Assembly (NCBI GenBank): GCA_937889545.1
Contig: CALAOT010000117.1
Span: 104,487 to 168,486 of the forward strand
DNA from: an uncultured Opitutaceae bacterium
GTDB lineage: Bacteria; Verrucomicrobiota; Verrucomicrobiia; Opitutales; Opitutaceae
Reading direction: 5' to 3'
Length of the DNA: 64,000 bases
Shown here: in pieces, positions 1 to 9,374 of the stretch
How the letters are laid out: each line of letters opens with the position of its first letter
Numbering within the stretch: the first letter of the stretch is position 1
The notes under the pieces: model-generated
What the model saw: only the letters and a program-made list of their open reading frames with translations
Told to the model about the DNA's origin: nothing
Databases searched by the model: none
Translations under genes and position numbers: made by a program

Positions 1-477
1 AGTCCGGGAAAGGAGTACAAGAGTTTCCGTTGTGAGAATATCGAAAGGCTCACCTTCCCAGATGAAAGCATCGACCTACACGTGACCAAGGATGTGATGG
101 AGCACGTCTTCGACCCGGCGTCCGCATTCCGCGAGATCGCCAGGACGCTCCGGCCGGGTGGCGCCCATGTTTTCACTACGCCCTTGGTCAACAAGGAAAG
201 GAACAGCGAACGAAGGGCCCAACTCGGGCCTGATGGCGCGGTCGATCACCTTCACCCGGCCGAGTACCACGGCAATCCGGTCTCGGACAAGGGCTCCTTG
301 GTCACGATGCACTGGGGGTACGATATCACCGACTTCATCGCCTCAAGCTCCGGATTATTTACGACAGTTGTCTATATTGACCAGCTCGATGCTGGTATCC
401 GGGCGGAATACATCGAGGTGCTAGTCACGCGAAAGCCCGCACTAGCAGGGGCACTAGGGCCTGATAAATCCGCCTAG
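1..477 (+). CDS. SAM-dependent methyltransferase, C-terminal part (cut by window start)
   Basis: The frame is open from base 1, so the N-terminus with the SAM-binding glycine motif lies outside the window. The visible 158 residues carry the late part of a class I (type 11) methyltransferase: the D-E-S-I-D-L strand, the KDVMEHVFDP segment that in this family follows motif II, and a LRPGGAHVFTTP segment typical of motif III. The HP-x-E-Y-H-G segment near residue 90 is typical of methyltransferases found in glycan and glycosyltransferase clusters. It probably modifies a sugar or a glycan end, but the substrate cannot be read. It converges with the chain-length gene on the other strand. Confidence 0.75.
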   Translation, partial: SPGKEYKSFRCENIERLTFPDESIDLHVTKDVMEHVFDPASAFREIARTLRPGGAHVFTTPLVNKERNSERRAQLGPDGAVDHLHPAEYHGNPVSDKGSLVTMHWGYDITDFIASSSGLFTTVVYIDQLDAGIRAEYIEVLVTRKPALAGALGPDKSA

Positions 478-795
478 GAGGCACCCTCGGCATTCTGCGA
501 AGGGGCCGCAAGGCGGAAGCGATCTTCTAGAAAAGAGGCCGAAACAGTCGAGTGCCTGATCACACGCGCAGGCGCAGTCCCGCCGGCTGGCATACAAAGG
601 CGAAAGATCTAAGTTATGAAACTGCGCGGCGACCATTACGAACCAGGCTCCTCAAGGCGGCCCGGGCGAAGGAATCGCTTGCACGGAAGTTATATCGCGG
701 GTCGTGCGAAAAAACGCCGTCGTGAATATCTGCGTCAGTTGTCAAAAAATTTTCAGTCCGCAGAACCTGCTACAGCAATCCGTTTTCAAACCCTC
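478..795. other. Intergenic stretch between two convergent genes
   Basis: There are 318 bases between the stop of the methyltransferase and the stop of the minus-strand chain-length gene. The small open frames on either strand have no recognisable protein features, and I see no clear stem followed by a T-run. Nothing functional can be supported here. Confidence 0.5.
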
Positions 796-2256
796 TCATC
801 CCTTTCTCCCGCCACCATAGATTCCCAGAAAGCTCAGTCCCATTCCCAGCGCGAGTCCGATAAACCCGCCAATGGCGCCAGCCACAACCAGCGGCCTGTA
901 CTTGCTGCTCGTCTGGGGTTGCATGCTGATCCGGATTGCATCGGCAAACTGCTGTTTGGCGAAATCCGCATGGGTCTTGCGAATGCTCGAGACCAATTCC
1001 TTGTAGGACGCCTCCATGTCAGAGAGCGATTTCTGCACCTGCGCGATAAGGATCGACTGATCTTTGCCCGCGTTCGCGACAAACTTCTCCATGCTTTTGA
1101 GGCGCTCGAGCAGTTGAGCCTTCTCCGCCTGGATGCGTTTGACCTCCATGCCGGCGTCGAGCGCCCGGCGGACGAGAAAGTTATAGGCATCGTTTGCCAG
1201 CAGTGAGTCGATGAGCCCCTGATCGACGAGTGGTGTCTCGGAGCGCTGCTGGGTCGCCTGGGATTTGATTCCCAGCACGTAGTTTTGGGATCGCTCCTGC
1301 GTCTTGCCCAGCAGGTCGACGACGACCTTTTCCTCTTCGATGGCCTTCTGCTCCTGGTCCTCGAGCGTGCGCAGGTAGTAGTCCATTTTCACCATGGCGA
1401 GGGCGCGATCTCTGGACAGGCCGTTCTGTCGGATAATTCCTAGAGTCTCGTCTAATTGGAGCTGTGCAAATCGCCCCGTTTGGTTGAGAAGATCGCTGAA
1501 GGAAAGATTGGTGGTAGGGGAGCGGTACGTCTTGGCCTGATCGAGCTGTTGATTGAGAAAGGCGGTAATGTTCTGGACCTCGTCGTTGAGAATCAGCTCA
1601 TATTCGAAATAGTCGGCCTTGCGCAGGGACTCGAAAGCGCTTCCGAACGCCACGGGCACGTCGGCATAGGTGCGCTGGAATTTCTCCTCGTATAAGCTGA
1701 CAATCTTATTCAACAGCAGCTCGCGCTGCCGGCTATTGAGCGGGGATTTGCGCGGCAGCGTCAGCGTTACGAGGTATTCGTCGGGGAGGTAGGGAGCTGG
1801 TGCCTGCCCGGCGGCTCGCAGTCGGTCGCGCTCCTTGGTTACGTTGGGCGGGATGATACCCTCGATGGTCAGCGCCGCTCGCACTTTGCCTTGAAAGTCA
1901 TCGGTGGTCTCCAGCCCCTGTTGCTTCAGGGCCTCGACGATAATATCCGGTGCGCGGACGTCGTCCGGCTGAAACTTGGAGTGGTCTGGATATTCCCCTC
2001 TCCCATAACCACTGAAGGCGAAGGTCACTCGCATTGAGGTCGTGGCGGACGCAAATGGACTGGCCACGAGATAAATGCCAGCGGCCATTGCAAGACCTAA
2101 CGCAGCAAAACCGAGAGTGGGTGCTAATCCGCGGCATAGCCGTGCAAACACCTCGCGCAGGTCAATACCCTCGTATGGATCGTAGTCTGTATCTATGGTA
2201 TGATGCGATTCGCTATGGATTGGGGCATCAGATGAAGGAGTGGGGGAGGAAGTCAT
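796..2256 (-). CDS. Wzz/GumC-type polysaccharide chain-length / export protein
   Basis: This 486-residue protein has the layout of a polysaccharide co-polymerase: a short cytoplasmic N-terminus with a Y-D-P-Y-E-G-I-D-L-R-E-V-F segment, a first membrane helix near residues 47-67, a long periplasmic part rich in predicted helix and coiled coil (about 150-440), and a second membrane helix near 456-478. Known members sit in the inner membrane and set chain length or help export in Wzx/Wzy systems. No C-terminal tyrosine-kinase domain is present. The ATG start overlaps the end of the upstream gene by 29 bases, suggesting co-transcription. A relic of the C-terminus of a second such gene lies at 6865-6936. 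Confidence 0.85.
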   Translation of the reverse strand: MTSSPTPSSDAPIHSESHHTIDTDYDPYEGIDLREVFARLCRGLAPTLGFAALGLAMAAGIYLVASPFASATTSMRVTFAFSGYGRGEYPDHSKFQPDDVRAPDIIVEALKQQGLETTDDFQGKVRAALTIEGIIPPNVTKERDRLRAAGQAPAPYLPDEYLVTLTLPRKSPLNSRQRELLLNKIVSLYEEKFQRTYADVPVAFGSAFESLRKADYFEYELILNDEVQNITAFLNQQLDQAKTYRSPTTNLSFSDLLNQTGRFAQLQLDETLGIIRQNGLSRDRALAMVKMDYYLRTLEDQEQKAIEEEKVVVDLLGKTQERSQNYVLGIKSQATQQRSETPLVDQGLIDSLLANDAYNFLVRRALDAGMEVKRIQAEKAQLLERLKSMEKFVANAGKDQSILIAQVQKSLSDMEASYKELVSSIRKTHADFAKQQFADAIRISMQPQTSSKYRPLVVAGAIGGFIGLALGMGLSFLGIYGGGRKG

Positions 2257-3241
2257 GGATTCGCCTATGAAACGGCGTCGTGGTAAAGGAGCAAGTTTGA
2301 ATCAAGTAAGATTCCGCTAAATCTAACGTTTCTTGTCTCGAAATAATTTCGGCCGAATAAGGCGGAGGCACATGGTCGGCCTCAACTCGTTCCTGCAGCG
2401 TATGCCGTGAGCTCGACGGCGTACGGCTCACTAGCCGGCATCGCGTTTGTACTTTAAGCCATGTAAATCCCGAGGCGACCTGCCGCGCTGGTGGAACATA
2501 GAGGGCGAAGTGAATCGCATCACGGATCAATCTTCGGTTGCCGACAAGTGAGAACAGCAGGGCGAGGCCGGCCATGAATCCAAGCCGAATGAGCGCTGAC
2601 TTGGCATTGGCCGGTCGGTAAAAGGCAAACATCATCGCTAGCAGCAGGATCCACAACATCAAAGCAAGATATCCGGTGGACAGGAGGCATCGTTGCAGGT
2701 TGCGATTATTCATGCCCACAGAAAGGATCGGCGTGACGACGGCGATGCTTGCCTTGGGTTCAATCCCGTCTAAGGTGGAAGTGATGTTCCAGCCGTTGGC
2801 TGCCGGTGCGATGGCGGCAATTTGGTAAAGGGGACCGAACATATCCCTGGTGAACCGCCGAATCTCGTGACCCTTCCGGTCGACGATCCGCATCTGCGTG
2901 ACGGTAAGGGTACCTCCGTGGGCGGGCGGATCGAGCCGCAGCGCCACGATTGGTGCATCCGGCAGGGGAAAAGCATAGGTAAAGCCCTGATGGGTCGACG
3001 AGATGGGCCAACGGAACGAATCGAACTCATTAAGGCCCTCGGTTGTATCATACCATATCTTGACGAAGTCTGCCTTGTCTGAGGCGCAGGTTATTTCGAG
3101 ATACAGGATATCGTCACCGGGGTGATTGAGCGGATAAAACTCCAATGGAACTTTCACTTTCTGAGGCATGCAGAACGCCCCGGCGGCCGCCAATACAGCC
3201 AGCAGGCCACGCCTCCAAGTGGGCCGGAAAGGATCGTCCAT
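2228..3241 (-). CDS. Membrane-anchored protein of unknown function, possibly truncated
   Basis: The 337-residue product is not recognised. It starts with a charged N-terminus and a hydrophobic segment (about 11-25), followed by a beta-rich extracytoplasmic region and two hydrophobic helices near 185-205 and 215-235. The first 240 residues look like genuine protein. The last 95 are rich in Ser, Arg, Thr and His without clear structure, as if read through after a frameshift or deletion. It may once have been longer, resembling the neighbouring polytopic protein at 3619-5730. Its location points to glycan assembly, but no enzymatic motif is visible. Confidence 0.5.
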   Translation of the reverse strand: MDDPFRPTWRRGLLAVLAAAGAFCMPQKVKVPLEFYPLNHPGDDILYLEITCASDKADFVKIWYDTTEGLNEFDSFRWPISSTHQGFTYAFPLPDAPIVALRLDPPAHGGTLTVTQMRIVDRKGHEIRRFTRDMFGPLYQIAAIAPAANGWNITSTLDGIEPKASIAVVTPILSVGMNNRNLQRCLLSTGYLALMLWILLLAMMFAFYRPANAKSALIRLGFMAGLALLFSLVGNRRLIRDAIHFALYVPPARQVASGFTWLKVQTRCRLVSRTPSSSRHTLQERVEADHVPPPYSAEIISRQETLDLAESYLIQTCSFTTTPFHRRIHDFLPHSFI

Positions 3242-3618
3242 GCTCGTCCAATCAATGGGTATTACCGCAGAAGGAAAAGCGAAATCCCTAAATCGGGAAT
3301 TGCTCGAGCGGTTGTATTATCGGGGCAACATATGAGTGGCACAAAAAAATGGTAACGAAAGAGATGCGAGATATCGTGAACAATTTTTAGCTTAGAGGAC
3401 ACTTCGGAGTGCGACCGCGAGAATCCGGCAATGGGCCCTAATAACAGGCGGCGCCAGTATTCGTGCGCAAACGTTGAGTCCGGGGCGAGCCTCTCGTGCT
3501 GAACCGCAATTCTATCAAAAGGGCTAAGGCGCTTGCAGGTACTGAAAACGCCCAACCCAGCCGCGGCAGGTTTACTCACAGGAAGTCATTCTATTGCCGA
3601 TCGACTTGTCCAATGGAT
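3242..3618. other. Intergenic stretch between two minus-strand membrane-protein genes
   Basis: These 377 bases lie between two minus-strand genes. Open frames on both strands are short and show no domain or composition typical of a gene. A promoter for the 2228-3241 / 796-2256 pair should lie here, but I cannot point to convincing -35/-10 boxes. Confidence 0.4.
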
Positions 3619-5730
3619 TCAGTTTGCTTTACGCTGTGGCCGATAAAGATACAGTTTTACGACTGATAGCGGTAACTCTCGATACCCGAAAGAAAGCGCG
3701 GTTGCTTCGTACTCGGGACCGCCTGCGTATTCGAGTGCAACCTCGTTGGACAGCCAGTGCTTCGATAGGAAAGCGGCCATAGACTGAGAGCTGATTAATA
3801 TCTTCGCTTGTGGTACAACTAGCAAGGCTGAGACACCGTCATTTGGCACAACACTGATGGAGTGCACGAGCAATTCAACGCATGCGGGAGGTTGCAACGC
3901 GGGATCAATCAGGCGAGCAGCACCGTAGATATTCGACTCGCCATTTACCAACAGTACAAATCCGGGACCTGGAGGACATAATATCCGTTCAACATGGTTA
4001 TTCTCACGGTACCTCTGGTTCCCGCTGATTTTCCCAATTGGCGCCATATTTAGGTCGTCAGCTTGTATCGCTAGGGTATTCCAAAGGCGATTAAAACTAG
4101 GTCCATTCGAAGGAACGAGAACCAAGGCCCCGACTGCCACCAGCCCGGCGCCGAAGAAAAGCGACTGAAGGTTGGGCGAGGGATGCCCGGAATCAGCCCT
4201 TCTCTTTAGCCGAATTTTCCACGCATGGGCTGCAGTGGCTGATAAATAGGTCAGCGATAGACCCGGGGGAATAGCGAACAATAACCGATGGAAAACGAAG
4301 ATTTCTTGTCCGTTCTTGGCAAGGGCTTCGCAAAAAGGGATCGCCACACAAGGAAGGCCAAGGGCAATTAGCGGGCCAATTGTGAGCCAGCCGATTACGT
4401 TGTTTCTTCGAAGCAGAGCGAGACCCGCTGCGAGATTGATAATTCCGAAGAGTCCGAGGATCTGCATTGCGCGATCGGCGGCAGGCGATGGCCATGCAAA
4501 TAAATTGAACCCATACCAGACATTCAACCAACCAATCGGTCGATACTCCGAACCGATCAATGGGTGTCTCGGCCACCAAAGAATGGTGGCGGCACTTACC
4601 GCTATAGCTCCAACAGTCAGGAATAGAATCATCGAGCGTCTCCATTCGATCAGCCGCCATACCACGACTGAGGCGATGCTCAACCCGACGATACCGAGAC
4701 CCTGGACGTGATTAAACGCGATCAGGACAAGGAGCGCCGAGCATTGAGGAAGGAGCATCAATGCAGAGCGCATCTTACCCAACGATCGCTCTCGACAATC
4801 TGAGCTTCCTGGCGCTTCACAAAGCATGGCTTTTGAACCGACGCCTATCGTCATTTTTGCAGCTAAAATGGCTACACGAGTCAGCGCCACCGCGCCGATC
4901 TGCGCCAATATCGTGCTCGCTAATCCGTAGTATCGGTAGAATGAAAAGCAGGCATTTCCAAACATAAGGACGTTGACGACGACAGACAGAAACGCCAAGC
5001 GATTGCCAAAACCGACAGCTTTGGCCAAGAGATAATACTGCCAGGCAAGCAGCAGACAGACGCCAGTGTAATAAAGATTTAGCCAGAAGAGCTGCCTACC
5101 CGAGGAAATCCCACCCACAAAGCTATAGGCAAAGAAATACAGCGACTTATAACCGGCCGAATGACCGCCAACGAGATCGTGTGTGGCCCATTCGGTAATC
5201 CTGCGAAAATGCTCCCAAGAGTCCGACGGCCACTCGAGATAGACGCCGGGAATGAAGAACACAAACGCGAGGAGGAGCCAAGGCGAAATAGCAGCCGCCG
5301 CAGAGTGAAGAGTGGGATGGAAAGGTGCTGATTGCGAGCGTCGGACCGTGGAATCCGCCGTTGATGGTAAAGAGCCGAGAGCAAGCTGCTCGGAGGCTTC
5401 CGGCGAAAACTGATCGTCCAGTGTCTTCTGCTTAGAGTATTTCCACCACCCATGAAACGTTATCGCGGCCAACACTGCGTGGATCGTGTGAAGGGTCCAA
5501 TAAACATGCAGGAGGGGAATCGGCGTAATGGAAGGAAGGAGGGACGAGAAGCAATGGGCCCCTTTAATTGGCCCGCACGCAATGGCGACTTTATACGCGG
5601 CGTTCGCCGGCCATTGTCGCCAATAATATATCAAATAGGTGACGAGGTATGGGATGAAGAATGCCCAGCCGGACCGGATGTAGGCGGTGAGTTGACGGTC
5701 GAAAAAAGAAGCGGATCGGTCAGTGGGCAC
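3619..5730 (-). CDS. Large polytopic membrane protein of the glycan locus (unknown function)
   Basis: The 703-residue protein starts at GTG and has roughly 10-12 hydrophobic segments spread over residues 20-530, then a C-terminal soluble region (about 545-690) probably on the periplasmic side. The layout resembles GT-C-type glycosyltransferases or other lipid-linked sugar-handling membrane proteins: many helices, then a compact extracytoplasmic domain. I cannot see the acidic first-loop motif of GT-C enzymes with certainty, so the assignment is not made. It belongs to the minus-strand group with the chain-length protein. Upstream, 155 bases separate it from the hydrolase gene on the same strand. 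Confidence 0.6.
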   Translation of the reverse strand: MPTDRSASFFDRQLTAYIRSGWAFFIPYLVTYLIYYWRQWPANAAYKVAIACGPIKGAHCFSSLLPSITPIPLLHVYWTLHTIHAVLAAITFHGWWKYSKQKTLDDQFSPEASEQLALGSLPSTADSTVRRSQSAPFHPTLHSAAAAISPWLLLAFVFFIPGVYLEWPSDSWEHFRRITEWATHDLVGGHSAGYKSLYFFAYSFVGGISSGRQLFWLNLYYTGVCLLLAWQYYLLAKAVGFGNRLAFLSVVVNVLMFGNACFSFYRYYGLASTILAQIGAVALTRVAILAAKMTIGVGSKAMLCEAPGSSDCRERSLGKMRSALMLLPQCSALLVLIAFNHVQGLGIVGLSIASVVVWRLIEWRRSMILFLTVGAIAVSAATILWWPRHPLIGSEYRPIGWLNVWYGFNLFAWPSPAADRAMQILGLFGIINLAAGLALLRRNNVIGWLTIGPLIALGLPCVAIPFCEALAKNGQEIFVFHRLLFAIPPGLSLTYLSATAAHAWKIRLKRRADSGHPSPNLQSLFFGAGLVAVGALVLVPSNGPSFNRLWNTLAIQADDLNMAPIGKISGNQRYRENNHVERILCPPGPGFVLLVNGESNIYGAARLIDPALQPPACVELLVHSISVVPNDGVSALLVVPQAKILISSQSMAAFLSKHWLSNEVALEYAGGPEYEATALSFGYRELPLSVVKLYLYRPQRKAN

Positions 5731-5885
5731 GAGAGACGATATGCGAAGGTCGATGAGTCATATTAAGTCTTTCTCGATGTGCTAGTTGCGTCTATACCTA
5801 TATAGCAGCAGGGTTTCGGTTGTTTAAAGCTTCTGAGTTATGTAGCCGCAAGCGAAACTAGGAGAAAAAGCACCGAGAAGCAGGC

Positions 5886-6797
5886 TCAATGCTCCGTTTC
5901 TATCTTAAAGCCCTTGGCTGTCATGGTAACTGTGACATTGCCGCGAAGACCGGCCACATACGCCGGAGCACCCACATTATAAAAGTAATTGCGCGTTCGC
6001 ATGCAACGTGCAGATAGCCAAAGAGCCTTTGACACAGGCACGAGCACCGCGCTGGCGTGAACCTCCCTGTAGAAGACGTCTGGAACGGTACCTTCCGCGC
6101 CATGATGCGGTGCCTTTAACAGATTAGCCTGCAAATCCATGCCGCTCTTAACCAAATAGGCTCCCAATTTTTGATTCAAATCGCCTGTGAATAGCGCGCG
6201 TATGGGTCCATGGGACAAGCGTAACACGATAGAAGTGTCGTTGACGTCAGTCACCCCAAATGGAGTGTGTACGCCATCATAGGCGCATAACACGTCAAGG
6301 CTAACGATGACCCCATCCGAAGTCTTGTATTGATAAATCCTATCCCCAGCTTTGGGGGTCGTGTACGGAATTTTTCGTGAACGCAATTCTGCAAGCACTG
6401 ATTGCACGTCGCTCCAATCGCAACCCCATGGAATTTCAGCATCAGCGCAGCGTTTATCGGGAACGTTCAAAATCACTTTCTTGACGACGATTCCTGCTTT
6501 AATGATTGGAATTAGCTGGGCGTAGTGGTCTTTGTGAAAATGGCTTATGACCACCAAGGAGATCCGATGAACTCCCAGCTTTTTCAACAGCGTCACGGCC
6601 AAATTGGGTGCGTCCCAGGCTTCGCCTGCATCGATCAAAATGTTGGAACCATCAGGCAACTGCAATAGGTGGCAGTCTGCCTGTGCCTGAGCCGGTGTGA
6701 CATTCAGCATGATCCATTTAGTGGAGCTTTGGCTCGCTAGCAAATCGACTGCGGTGACGATAGATAGACTGACTGCTACCAGAAAACGAAGGCACAT
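5886..6797 (-). CDS. Exported metallo-beta-lactamase-fold hydrolase (ComEC-like)
   Basis: The protein carries the signature of the metallo-beta-lactamase fold: an ILIDAGE strand, the metal-binding HFHKDH motif (H-x-H-x-D-H), a LFTGDL segment and an APHHGAEG segment. The last two are typical of the ComEC/Rec2-type C-terminal hydrolase domain, here free-standing. I chose the ATG at 6797, giving about 303 residues, because it begins a clear signal peptide or membrane anchor (MCLRFLVAVSLS...). A longer frame begins at a TTG at 6836. The likely activity is hydrolysis of a phosphoester or nucleotide outside the cytoplasm; the substrate is unknown. It may act on glycan-associated molecules or extracellular DNA. 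Confidence 0.75.
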   Translation of the reverse strand: MCLRFLVAVSLSIVTAVDLLASQSSTKWIMLNVTPAQAQADCHLLQLPDGSNILIDAGEAWDAPNLAVTLLKKLGVHRISLVVISHFHKDHYAQLIPIIKAGIVVKKVILNVPDKRCADAEIPWGCDWSDVQSVLAELRSRKIPYTTPKAGDRIYQYKTSDGVIVSLDVLCAYDGVHTPFGVTDVNDTSIVLRLSHGPIRALFTGDLNQKLGAYLVKSGMDLQANLLKAPHHGAEGTVPDVFYREVHASAVLVPVSKALWLSARCMRTRNYFYNVGAPAYVAGLRGNVTVTMTAKGFKIETEH

Positions 6798-6864
6798 ATT
6801 AGGATTAGCGGAGAGTGAGGGAAACACGGGAGTCAAAAACAGTTTTTGTCAGGCATACTTCATT

Positions 6865-6936
6865 ACCGCAATCCCCTTCCAAAATCCTTTATCCCTTTCC
6901 CCCGGCAACGTAGATTTCCAGCAGGCTTAGTCCCAT
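6865..6936 (-). pseudogene. Relic of the 3' end of a second Wzz/GumC-type gene
   Basis: Read on the minus strand, this stretch encodes MGLSLLEIYVAGGKG followed by a stop. That matches the end of the intact chain-length protein at 796-2256 (MGLSFLGIYGGGRKG, stop), and similarity continues some 15-20 bases past the stop codon. Upstream on the same strand the reading frame is not maintained, so only the last membrane-helix end of a former paralogue remains. It implies that a chain-length gene once lay between the hydrolase and regulator genes, or that a copy of the locus end was moved here. Confidence 0.55.
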
Positions 6937-7033
6937 GGACGGAATCAAGCTCAATTTTAAACGACGGTCGCTCCGGCCTTTTATGTTCATTTGCTCTTGA
7001 ACTTGTTGGAGGTCCCTGTTCCTGTCATCCGCG

Positions 7034-7567
7034 GTGAGTACCGCGAGCAATGCCGTCCAGGCAATAGTCCAACGCTCCCCGGGCGCCGACGAATTCTCCC
7101 GCGCGTGCGTGGGATTTTTCAGCGAGGCGGTGCAGCTGTTCGGGCTCGTTCCGCCTTCCGTCGGGCAAATCTATGGGCTACTTTATGCCTCTCCGGAGCC
7201 GCTCAGTTTTTCTGACATTTTTGAGCAGCTCGACATCAGCAAAGGCTCCGCCAGCCAAGGACTCAACCTCCTCCGTTCGGTCGGCGCCGTGTACACGGTG
7301 GCCCCGGTCGATGCGAACGGCCGCCGCGAATATTTTTCCCCCGAACTCAGCCTGCGGAAGCTCTTGCGCGGGGTGTTGGACGAACGGGTGAGTCCGCTGG
7401 CCGGAAAATCGGCTGGGCGGTTGGCGCACCTTCGTGAATTAGCGGACGGGGCGCGAGGTAGGGAACGGAAATTTCGATTGAGCCGGGCGCAACAGCTCGA
7501 AATCTGGCGCAGGCGGCTCAAGACCGTCGTGCCGGTGCTGGGCACGCTCCTCGGATCCAGGGCGTAG
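7034..7567 (+). CDS. GbsR/MarR-type transcriptional regulator
   Basis: This 177-residue protein starts at GTG. It has an N-terminal helical segment, then a winged helix-turn-helix with the family pattern: PPSVGQIYGLLYAS, LSFSDIFEQLDISKGSASQGL as recognition region, and a wing with VDANGRREYF. That pattern belongs to the GbsR group of MarR-like DNA-binding proteins. The C-terminal 60 residues are basic and helical. It opens the plus-strand glycan genes and is a reasonable candidate for controlling them; members near capsule loci are often local regulators. Ligand and operator are not evident. It is divergent from the hydrolase gene, across a region holding the wzz relic. Confidence 0.8.
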   Translation: MSTASNAVQAIVQRSPGADEFSRACVGFFSEAVQLFGLVPPSVGQIYGLLYASPEPLSFSDIFEQLDISKGSASQGLNLLRSVGAVYTVAPVDANGRREYFSPELSLRKLLRGVLDERVSPLAGKSAGRLAHLRELADGARGRERKFRLSRAQQLEIWRRRLKTVVPVLGTLLGSRA

Positions 7568-7824
7568 AGGGAAATGTCACGCCGGATGCGCGGCGAGAAA
7601 AGCTTAGGCAACCACCTCCGGTCGCTCTTTCCTCACAGAAGCGACGGAGCGAAGCCATAGGCAAAAAGAACCGTCTTAGTCGATATGGTATGATTGAGAG
7701 ATCGTCTCGACCGAGCGTGCAATTGAGGAATCTGCAGTTTTGGAATTTACTAAAAAGAATGCAGGGACGCTTGTCGAGATGCCTGAGATCTAAACCGAAT
7801 CGCGTGCTTTGAGCAGATACGGTT

Positions 7825-9351
7825 TTGTTCGAGAAAAATGCCTCTAATTGCGTTTCGGTGAGTCGCCGGAAATCATTCGCTTCCATGTTAGCAGGCAGCG
7901 CCATTAATTCGGCGCTGGCTGCCATCACCGCATTGGTGATTACGCCTATGGCGATAGGCGTAATCGGTCCGAGCATTTATGGAGCCTGGCTCGCGTCAGG
8001 CGACCTTATGATTTGGTTACAATCTTCGGATCTTGGCCTGTGCAACCTCATGATTCAACGAATTGGGGCTGCCCACGGGAAAGATGATGCAAACGCAGTC
8101 GCGCGCAATTTCGGAACAGGCATGGTGCTAATTTTCGGTATCTCATTGCTTGTTGGCGTCGTCGGTGTTGCCCTGTCCTTTGCGTTGCCATGTATACTAA
8201 GAATTGAGGGAGGATCGGCGCATGTCGTCGCAAGTTGTTTTCGGTGGGGCAGCCTCGCCTGTGCTCTTATGCTGCTGCACTTTGGGTTTCTTGGCTATTT
8301 CCGTGCAGTCCAACGAACGATTGCAATCAATCTGCTCTCGCTAATCGGAACATTGCTGAATTTGGTGGTCGTAGTCGCTTTGCTCCGCAATGGATGGGGT
8401 CTTAACGCCCTAGCGGCCGGTATGGTGGTTCGTTCTATGTGGATGCTCTCAAGCAGCGCCATATTGTTTATTGTCGCGGAGTGGAAACATTTCTCAAGGC
8501 GGACTCTTTACGACACAGCGACCCGCCGCGATATGATCAATGCTGTTCCGGCGACGGCCCTTGGCGTGCTCGCATTCGCAGTCATGAATTCATCCGATTC
8601 ATTGGTAGTAAGCCTAATTCTGGGAAACGCTACCGTCCCCGCCTACACTTTTACAAAGAAAGCTGCAGATGTCTTAAGATCAATGTTAGACATGGTGGCT
8701 TATGCAGCCTATCCTGGTTTTGCCCATCTCGTGGGATCTGAGCAACGCGCAAAGGCGCCCGCAGTCTACCGAAACATAATGGCGTTTTTTGTCCTTATCT
8801 CAGTATGCGCTGCAGTAGGGTACATGACGACGAACCATGTTTTTGTAAACTTATGGGTTGGTAATACGTTTTACCTTGGGGGAACACTCACAACCCTTTT
8901 TGCTCTGCAAATGATAATCTCTAGTGCCTCGCTTTTAGTGAATTATCTTTATCGAAGTATAGATCGTGTCGTACACGGCTCCCTTGTCTTTTCGCTAGAG
9001 GCACTGGCAAAACTTTCCGCCGTGTGCGTTGGATGTTATCTGCTGGGCGTTGTTGGAATTCCAGTGGGATCGATAATGATTTCGCTTGTCTTTATAGTCG
9101 CTAATTATCGCCTAACGTTTACTGCGATGGGCGAGGCCATTCGGAAGGAATCATTCTCGAAGTCAATATGGATTGTGCCTGTAATCTGTTTAACACTCGG
9201 CGCGACGTATGAGTATACGACTAGAGACGTCGGCTCATTGTATCAAGGAGCAGGAGGTGTGCTGATGGCTGTGTTCGCGGCGATTACAATGTTGTTGTTT
9301 ATGCGAGAGGCTCGGGTATTGAAACAGTATGTAAATTATAAGCTTTGGTAA
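7825..9351 (+). CDS. Wzx-type polysaccharide flippase
   Basis: The protein (508 residues from the TTG at 7825) is polytopic with about 12-14 hydrophobic helices and matches the MATE-like polysaccharide transport family: an N-terminal SALAAITALVITPMAIGVIG helix, then YGAWLASGDL, which is typical of Wzx proteins. It should move lipid-linked oligosaccharide repeat units across the inner membrane before Wzy polymerisation. The start is uncertain: a GTG at 7858 and an ATG at 7885 are alternatives, and the ATG is closest to the conserved region. The gene is AT-richer than the flanking regulator, as are the next dozen genes. A strong inverted repeat lies inside its 5' part. Confidence 0.85.
   Translation: MFEKNASNCVSVSRRKSFASMLAGSAINSALAAITALVITPMAIGVIGPSIYGAWLASGDLMIWLQSSDLGLCNLMIQRIGAAHGKDDANAVARNFGTGMVLIFGISLLVGVVGVALSFALPCILRIEGGSAHVVASCFRWGSLACALMLLHFGFLGYFRAVQRTIAINLLSLIGTLLNLVVVVALLRNGWGLNALAAGMVVRSMWMLSSSAILFIVAEWKHFSRRTLYDTATRRDMINAVPATALGVLAFAVMNSSDSLVVSLILGNATVPAYTFTKKAADVLRSMLDMVAYAAYPGFAHLVGSEQRAKAPAVYRNIMAFFVLISVCAAVGYMTTNHVFVNLWVGNTFYLGGTLTTLFALQMIISSASLLVNYLYRSIDRVVHGSLVFSLEALAKLSAVCVGCYLLGVVGIPVGSIMISLVFIVANYRLTFTAMGEAIRKESFSKSIWIVPVICLTLGATYEYTTRDVGSLYQGAGGVLMAVFAAITMLLFMREARVLKQYVNYKLW
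7938..7965. repeat. Perfect 12-bp inverted repeat inside the flippase gene
   Basis: Bases 7938-7949 (GATTACGCCTAT) pair perfectly with 7954-7965 (ATAGGCGTAATC), leaving a 4-base GGCG loop. The stem lies 110-140 bases after the flippase TTG and encodes the conserved ITPMAIGVI helix. It could slow early translation or be a by-product of the codons used. Confidence 0.6.
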
Positions 9352-9374
9352 ATATTGGCGATAATTTCGACGTT

